Below, piece by piece: positions 14,319 through 18,065 of a stretch of DNA of 18,065 bases. The first letter of the stretch is position 1. Each line of letters starts with the position of its first letter. Under the pieces are notes generated by a model. It made no database searches. It had not been told where the DNA came from and saw only the letters and a list, made by a program, of their open reading frames with translations. The stretch comes from Candidatus Nanohalarchaeota archaeon (lineage in GTDB: Archaea; EX4484-52; B79-G9): contig JAFCBW010000005.1 in NCBI GenBank assembly GCA_017610525.1, positions 1-18,065 on the forward strand, in the 5' to 3' direction. The translations under genes were made by a program, and so were the position numbers.

Positions 14319-14894
14319 CTACTCAACCAACTCTTCACTCTCATTACCCGCCATATCAACAGACTCATTAACATCCTCACTCTCATCAACTTCATCAACA
14401 GGATCACTCATACGCGTAGAATTATAATTCATCACAGCAGCTATCGCACCCCTCTCAATACATACAGGATGCCTCACAACAACCTCACATATCTTATCCT
14501 CAACCTCATCAACAGTATCCACATCAACAACATCCTGATAATTACCAACATTAATACTCATATCCCCCTCACTCTGAAGCAAAACAAGATACACAAAAGT
14601 GCCGTACTGACCATTATACTTAGAAACCAACCCTTCAAGCTGGCCTCGCACCAAAGAACACTCAAGCCCACACAAAGGACTCGACTCAAAAACAACCACA
14701 TTTCCACCAGTATTATAAAAGAAAGCCCTCTGCTCACCTGTCAAATCCTCACTTAGCACAAACTGCTCCGGAAGATCCACAGCACCCTGCCCGCTACCAG
14801 AAGAATCAAGCGCAACACCAGCCATAGAACCCAAAAACAACAGCCCCATAAGAATAACTCCCCACTTCTTATAGATATCAGACCTTTTCGACAT
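14319..14894 (-). CDS. exported or membrane-anchored acidic protein with four cysteines
   Basis: The 191-aa protein starts with basic residues and a hydrophobic segment (about 11-29, WGVILMGLLFLGSMAGVAL), a signal peptide or N-terminal anchor. The outside part has NVVVFESSPLCGLECSLVRG (residues 65-84) with C75 and C79, then C136 and C145. The strand-then-CxxxC arrangement recalls thioredoxin-like folds, but the match is weak. The last 30 residues are strongly acidic (DPVDEVDESEDVNES). gtgat lies about five bases before the ATG as ribosome site. It follows the nuclease-like gene by 19 bases, probably in one operon. The protein is rich in V/G/D/E, reflecting the G/T-rich - strand. Confidence 0.65.
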   Translation of the reverse strand: MSKRSDIYKKWGVILMGLLFLGSMAGVALDSSGSGQGAVDLPEQFVLSEDLTGEQRAFFYNTGGNVVVFESSPLCGLECSLVRGQLEGLVSKYNGQYGTFVYLVLLQSEGDMSINVGNYQDVVDVDTVDEVEDKICEVVVRHPVCIERGAIAAVMNYNSTRMSDPVDEVDESEDVNESVDMAGNESEELVE

Positions 14895-14913
14895 TTAAAT
14901 CACAACATACATA

Positions 14914-15756
14914 TTAAACCGATGAATTTATTAATCTTTCAATAAAACTCCTAACCCTGCGCACCTTCAACTCATCAAACCCCAGTTTCCTAAGCAGCAC
15001 CGCATCAGCATCCAAAAAGTCAAGAACATTATAAATACCGCTCCCGACAAGCTTCTCCCTCTCAGCACGCGAAAGACCTGCCATAGTCAAAGGATAAGCG
15101 CGATGCTTCTCAATCATCTCATTCAAACCCCCTTCGCGCGGACAATTCCACCCGATCAGCTTCACAGCCCTGCATCTGGAATACCTGCGCGCATGCAGAG
15201 AATACTTTGTATTCGTAACAACCCACGCACAAGTCGCATTGATCGAATTTTTGCGCTTCCCCCGGTATCCTGCCACAATATCATCAAGCCTCGCCCACTG
15301 CCTCATCGGCACATCAAGACCCGTAAACGTATGATCCCTATAATGATGCTTGCACTCAACAATCGCAACCTCCGCACCGCGCGTAGCAACCACATCAATC
15401 TCATGCTCAATACAATGCCCCTCAACCATTGGCTCAGGACTGCGCTGTGTCTTATACCCTTCGCACTTCAAAAGGCGCGCAATAAAAAACTCAAACTCAT
15501 GAAACTCAGGATCCAGCTTGGAAATCGCCTCCTTCAGCCCATACCTCACAGCCGAACTCTTATCCGCCCCCTTCAGCATCGAACGAATAAAATTTAGAAT
15601 CTCCCGCGTATGCATCCCAGTATAAAGCTTCTTCTCCAAAGAATCAACAATCTGCACACATAATTCAGGAGACGCCCCTGCACGCTCGCAACTCCTAATA
15701 GCCTTCTCCCTGCTAAAATCATCAGTCTCCCCATTCATCTTAACAATCTTAACCAT
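14914..15756 (-). CDS. ATP-cone/PD-(D/E)XK nuclease/helix-hairpin-helix protein
   Basis: Three parts are visible in 280 aa. Residues 1-95 resemble an ATP-cone (VKIVKMNGETDDFSREKAIR...GMHTREILNFI), a nucleotide-sensing domain best known from ribonucleotide reductases. Residues 97-200 have a restriction-endonuclease-like core: EHEIDVVATRG with D121, then VAIVECKHH with E134 and K136, the Mrr-type PD-(D/E)XK pattern. Residues about 222-278 (LTMAGLSRAEREKLVGSGIY, then LLRKLGFDELKVRRVRSFI) look like helix-hairpin-helix DNA-binding repeats. It is probably a nucleotide-regulated DNA nuclease for repair or defence; no methylase is next to it. Arg is largely encoded by CGN, unlike the + strand genes. 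Confidence 0.75.
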   Translation of the reverse strand: MVKIVKMNGETDDFSREKAIRSCERAGASPELCVQIVDSLEKKLYTGMHTREILNFIRSMLKGADKSSAVRYGLKEAISKLDPEFHEFEFFIARLLKCEGYKTQRSPEPMVEGHCIEHEIDVVATRGAEVAIVECKHHYRDHTFTGLDVPMRQWARLDDIVAGYRGKRKNSINATCAWVVTNTKYSLHARRYSRCRAVKLIGWNCPREGGLNEMIEKHRAYPLTMAGLSRAEREKLVGSGIYNVLDFLDADAVLLRKLGFDELKVRRVRSFIERLINSSV

Positions 15757-15800
15757 ACCTATTAATACACCGAAAAGATTATTAAAACTGTGGGTTCACC

Positions 15801-15808
15801 AAATATAC
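15801..15808 (+). promoter_or_regulatory. TATA-like box of tRNA-Gln
   Basis: aaatatac lies about 20 bases before the mature tRNA 5' end, in the gap shared with the divergent nuclease-like gene. Confidence 0.35.
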
Positions 15809-15823
15809 ACAACATAACATCAT

Positions 15824-15898
15824 AGCCCCCTAGTGTAGCGGTAATCATGTAGGGCCCTGGACCCTGCGACTGCGGTTCGAATCCGCAGGGGGCTACCA
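15824..15898 (+). tRNA. tRNA-Gln, anticodon CTG, CCA encoded
   Basis: The cloverleaf folds fully. Acceptor agccccc (15824-15830) pairs with gggggct (15888-15894), followed by discriminator A and CCA. The D arm starts gtg at 15833. The anticodon stem is tAGGG/CCCTg (15850-15854 and 15862-15866), and the T arm is tgcgg/ccgca with the TTCGAAT loop. The anticodon loop is cccTGGA with CTG at 15857-15859. The A1-U72 pair and overall sequence agree with archaeal tRNA-Gln. Position 33, nearly always U, is C here (15856). Confidence 0.93.
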
Positions 15899-15910
15899 CC
15901 CAATCCAAAA

Positions 15911-15920
15911 ACATATAAAA
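15911..15920 (+). promoter_or_regulatory. TATA box of the small membrane protein gene
   Basis: acatataaaa is centred about 25 bases before the ATG at 15940, so the mRNA is likely leaderless. Confidence 0.5.
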
Positions 15921-15939
15921 CATACACAAAACATATAAC

Positions 15940-16209
15940 ATGGTAAAAAAAAAAAAAAAAAACAGAAAAAGACAGGCTCAGAAAAAAAAGCAAACAGCAG
16001 TCATACAAAAACCAGACCACCCCAAAAAATACATAACCCAAAAAAACAAAAAAAACGAAACCCAACCCACTGAAAACAAAAGCAGCATAACACAAATCCT
16101 CGTCGGTCACCCAAAAATCAACAAAAAAGACATAATAGAAATAAGCATAATGATTATACTCATAGCATTTCTCATATTCATGGACCTGAAAATAAAAGAG
16201 ATCATATAA
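15940..16209 (+). CDS. small lysine-rich protein with one C-terminal membrane helix
   Basis: The 89-aa product has a very basic N-terminal half (residues 3-20 almost all K/R/Q), a polar linker, and a hydrophobic segment at about 67-83 (ISIMIILIAFLIFMDL), followed by a short charged end. The layout is that of a tail-anchored protein with a cytoplasmic basic domain. Codons 2-8 contain an unbroken run of 18 A (15945-15962), which is prone to slippage. I do not recognise a family. A TATA box at leaderless spacing supports expression. The next 250 bases hold only control-like sequences. Confidence 0.5.
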   Translation: MVKKKKKNRKRQAQKKKQTAVIQKPDHPKKYITQKNKKNETQPTENKSSITQILVGHPKINKKDIIEISIMIILIAFLIFMDLKIKEII

Positions 16210-16301
16210 CCCTAATTGGCCTTTGCCTCTATCTACCCAATACCCATATTTTCACTGCAGGAACAAAAGACACCCTCAAACCACTTCAGATTGCCTTCAA
16301 C

Positions 16302-16316
16302 CGGACATATATATTT
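16302..16316 (+). promoter_or_regulatory. TATA-like box without an obvious gene
   Basis: A strong TATA-like sequence, catatatattta, lies about 150 bases before the next ATG. A transcript from about 16335 would run into the palindrome at 16374-16407. It could serve a short RNA or be an alternative promoter for the gene at 16466. Confidence 0.3.
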
Positions 16317-16373
16317 ACAGCAACACACAACCACGACATCATAAAAAGACACAGAAGAGCAAGTGAAAATAGG

Positions 16374-16407
16374 GAGTTATTTCGACATATCAATATGTCA
16401 ATAACTC
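16374..16407 (+). promoter_or_regulatory. palindrome upstream of the gene at 16466
   Basis: gagttat (16374-16380) pairs with ataactc (16401-16407), and inside it gacatat (16384-16390) pairs with atatgtc (16393-16399). The outer and inner arms are offset by three and one bases. It ends 16 bases before the TATA box at 16423, so as DNA it may be an operator, or as RNA a hairpin ending a transcript from the TATA-like box at 16302. Confidence 0.45.
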
Positions 16408-16422
16408 GAAAAAACTCATTGT

Positions 16423-16430
16423 TTTATATA
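16423..16430 (+). promoter_or_regulatory. TATA box of the conserved hypothetical gene
   Basis: tttatata is about 40 bases before the ATG at 16466. The short leader would contain ggtga at 16456-16460. Confidence 0.5.
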
Positions 16431-16465
16431 CTACATCATCCAAAAAATTACCAACGGTGAAACAA

Positions 16466-16900
16466 ATGATAATTGGAATAAACCTTGACAACATAACAGC
16501 AAAAAAACACGATATACCAAAAGGGAACATCAGGATAGACAACAAAACAAAACTAACAGGAATCGAAGAAATCACTATCCCCATGTCCAAAGATAAAGCA
16601 ACAAAAATAAACTTCACATTCGAGACAACCTACAAAACAGACAAAAAAACAATAGGTGAGATACAGATAGGTGGAAACATCATATTCCGCGGCCAAAGAG
16701 AAAAAATACAGGAAATGTGGACAAAAGAAAAAAAACTACCCGAAGACATAGCACTCCACGTAATGAACAACATCCTGCGAAAATCAATAACCCGCGTAAT
16801 CGACCTCTCAGAACAGCTAATGCTTCCGCCCCCCATCAACCTGCCGCTCATACGCCCGAAAAAAGAAAAAAAAGAGCAAAACATAGAATATATAGGGTAA
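16466..16900 (+). CDS. conserved archaeal hypothetical protein
   Basis: The 144-aa protein has a beta-rich first half (MIIGINLDNITAKKHD, then KINFTFETTY and IGEIQIGGNIIFRG), then a helical part (MWTKEKKLPEDIALHVMNNI) and a conserved-looking LMLPPPINLPLIRP before a basic tail. I recall similar uncharacterised archaeal proteins with a final LPPPI.LP motif, with a faint likeness to SecB-type folds, but I cannot name a function. ggtga five bases upstream picks the ATG at 16466 over the GTG at 16457. It has its own promoter. Confidence 0.7.
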   Translation: MIIGINLDNITAKKHDIPKGNIRIDNKTKLTGIEEITIPMSKDKATKINFTFETTYKTDKKTIGEIQIGGNIIFRGQREKIQEMWTKEKKLPEDIALHVMNNILRKSITRVIDLSEQLMLPPPINLPLIRPKKEKKEQNIEYIG

Positions 16901-16927
16901 AAAACATACAGTACAAAATATAGTAAA

Positions 16928-16978
16928 CTATATAAACATCAAAATATAAATATAAAATCATCAGCCAGATATAAAAAG
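16928..16978 (+). promoter_or_regulatory. A/T-rich promoter region of the winged-helix gene
   Basis: Three TATA-like sequences occur: actatataaa (16928), aatataaata (16943) and gatataaaaa (16969). The last would start transcription near 17000, just before gtgag, the ribosome site of the gene at 17011. Confidence 0.4.
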
Positions 16979-17010
16979 CAAAACAATCATTAATAAAACA
17001 GTGAGATATT

Positions 17011-17325
17011 ATGAACAGCCGCAAAAAATCAGTATTAGACGAAATATTCCTTCATGAAAAGCCCGTGAAGATACTCATTGGTCTCAAAGCAGACAACAAC
17101 AAAAGCTATGCATCCACCCTGGCAAAAACCGCAGACTGCACATACTCACACACCGTAAAAATCCTTGAATACTTCAAAAAAATAGGTCTTGTAGTATTCG
17201 AAAAAAAAGGACGTGTAAAGTACATAAAACTGACAAAAATGGGAGAAGACATCGCAGGAGACCTCGAAAACGTCTGCAGGAAATTCTCAAAAATAGACAT
17301 CTCAGACATCAAAAACAAAAAATAA
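17011..17325 (+). CDS. winged-helix DNA-binding protein
   Basis: The 104-aa protein has a compact winged helix-turn-helix. Helices cover HEKPVKILIGL and YASTLAKTADCTYSHTVKIL (about residues 33-52, recognition helix at the end), followed by FKKIGLVVFEKKGRVKYIKL, the wing, and a short C-terminal helix. This is the MarR/ArsR-like single-domain archaeal regulator plan. gtgag at 17001-17005 lies six bases before the ATG. It is convergent with the other winged-helix gene, six bases apart. The target is unknown. Confidence 0.75.
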   Translation: MNSRKKSVLDEIFLHEKPVKILIGLKADNNKSYASTLAKTADCTYSHTVKILEYFKKIGLVVFEKKGRVKYIKLTKMGEDIAGDLENVCRKFSKIDISDIKNKK

Positions 17326-17331
17326 AAACCC

Positions 17332-17742
17332 TCAGACCATATTCTCTTCATCTTTCTTAAGCGCATACTGCTCTTTCTTCGCCATAAAAGCATGAACTGA
17401 ACCCACAATAGCAGAAAAGAACTTCTCACACCGGTTAGACAGCTTATAATAATCCCTCTCAACAACCTCAATAAGCCCCACACCAAGCAGCTTATTAATC
17501 ATCGTATAATAAGTTGTCCTCGTAATATTATGCTCATCGCAATATTTTGACCAACAAGACCTGTCAAAACGCCCCTGAGACCCCAAAGCACGCAACTCCT
17601 TCAAAAAAGTCAGCGCATGCTCCGGAAGATCCAGATTCTTAGGCCCATGATACAAAAGCTGCAGCAATGACTCAAAATCACATGCATCCAACGGCTTAAC
17701 TAGAATAGTTGTCTGATACCGCGAAGATGCTTTCCTTCCCAT
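17332..17742 (-). CDS. winged-helix-like DNA-binding protein, probably self-regulated
   Basis: The 136-aa protein starts with a basic arm (MGRKASSRYQTTILVK). After a leucine-rich helix it has a likely winged helix at about residues 60-105 (WSKYCDEHNITRTTYYTMIN, then KLLGVGLIEVVERDYYKLS), followed by a long C-terminal helix that could dimerise. The promoter TATA (on the - strand around 17761-17770) sits at leaderless spacing from the ATG and is flanked by acacac/gtgtgt arms, a possible operator. I cannot name the family. Confidence 0.65.
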   Translation of the reverse strand: MGRKASSRYQTTILVKPLDACDFESLLQLLYHGPKNLDLPEHALTFLKELRALGSQGRFDRSCWSKYCDEHNITRTTYYTMINKLLGVGLIEVVERDYYKLSNRCEKFFSAIVGSVHAFMAKKEQYALKKDEENMV

Positions 17743-17753
17743 AAGCTAAATTA

Positions 17754-17781
17754 ACACACCAAAATATAAATAAATGTGTGT
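17754..17781 (-). promoter_or_regulatory. promoter with flanking inverted repeat for the - strand winged-helix gene
   Basis: acacac (17754-17759) and gtgtgt (17776-17781) flank an A/T core that reads tttatatttt on the - strand, 20-30 bases before the ATG at 17742. A repressor bound to the arms would cover the TATA box. Confidence 0.4.
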
Positions 17782-18065
17782 CAACAAAAAAATCAATAGC
17801 AGAAAAAGTATTTCTACAGCACAGGACTGCCCGAAACACCACAAGACACAAGAAAAACACATAATAACAATCAAAAACAAAAATAAAGACAAAAAATACA
17901 AAAAAAACAGGAAACAAAGCAAAAATAGACCGTTTTATAACAAACAAAGCCCATTCAGGTCAGAATCACAACAGCAAAAAATAAAGAGATTAAATCAACA
18001 TATTGATTAAATAAATGGGTAATTCATACCACTAAAACAAAAGAATTCGCAAAAATAAATAATCC
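17782..18065. other. A-rich stretch without a credible gene
   Basis: These 284 bases are very A-rich with few G or T. The only long frame (from the ATG at 17774) gives a low-complexity Lys/Asn protein with no ribosome site. A short inverted repeat, aatcaa-cata-ttgatt, lies at 17993-18008. I see no RNA gene or mobile element here. Confidence 0.5.

Noticed and set aside
17774..18010. 78-aa + strand frame at the right end
   Set aside because: Lys/Asn/Gln low complexity follows from A-rich DNA. There is no ribosome site, and its TATA is too close to the ATG.

Overview
The window is archaeal chromosome. Evidence: TATA-box promoters placed for leaderless transcripts, a cupin-type glucose-6-phosphate isomerase, the archaeal order secE-spt5-L11-L1-L10-L12 with P-stalk tails ending GLGALFG, an FKBP-type prolyl isomerase of the long archaeal kind, ThiL/ThiM/ThiE/ThiC, and a tRNA-Gln with encoded CCA. 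I cannot fix the lineage. Several small lysine-rich proteins without known domains would suit a DPANN-like or small euryarchaeal genome, but the near-complete thiamine set is unusual for the most reduced DPANN. The + strand is rich in A and C along almost the whole window, even where genes lie on the - strand. Proteins from + genes are therefore rich in K/N/T/I, and those from - genes in V/G/L/R/E.

Layout. 1-1553: the 3' end of an unidentified gene, a 52-aa small ORF, pgiA, and a convergent 88-aa gene whose 3' end overlaps the pgiA tail. 1682-4487: an FKBP prolyl isomerase, ftsZ, a hairpin, and a BASS-family transporter that appears frameshifted in a T8 run. 4499-8090: the secE-spt5-rpl11-rpl1-rpl10-rpl12 transcription unit with a structured leader, a two-hairpin element between rpl10 and rpl12, and a terminator. 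8243-9013: a polymerase-beta-type nucleotidyltransferase.

9099-14318 is a thiamine cluster: thiM, thiE, thiC and, after a non-coding stretch, a small unknown gene with thiL. It is interrupted by a DUF5678-like gene and a retropepsin-like protease gene of different base composition. ThiC makes HMP-P, ThiM makes thiazole phosphate, ThiE joins HMP-PP to thiazole phosphate, and ThiL makes thiamine diphosphate. No HMP-P kinase (ThiD) or thiazole synthase is visible here. 14319-15756 on the - strand holds an ATP-cone/PD-(D/E)XK/helix-hairpin-helix nuclease-like gene followed by an exported acidic protein. Then come tRNA-Gln(CTG), a small membrane protein with an A18 run in its coding start, a conserved archaeal hypothetical protein, and two convergent winged-helix regulators. 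The last 320 bases are A-rich and without a credible gene.

Two translation modes are visible. Genes inside operons carry GGTGA/GTGA-type ribosome sites 5-8 bases before the start. Isolated genes have a TATA box about 25 bases before their ATG and are probably leaderless.

The most interesting item is a 55-nt element of two hairpins. One copy sits between rpl10 and rpl12, the second 5.2 kb away after thiC. The copies are equal in length, and all stem differences are compensatory or confined to loops and linkers, which suggests a conserved RNA structure of unknown function.
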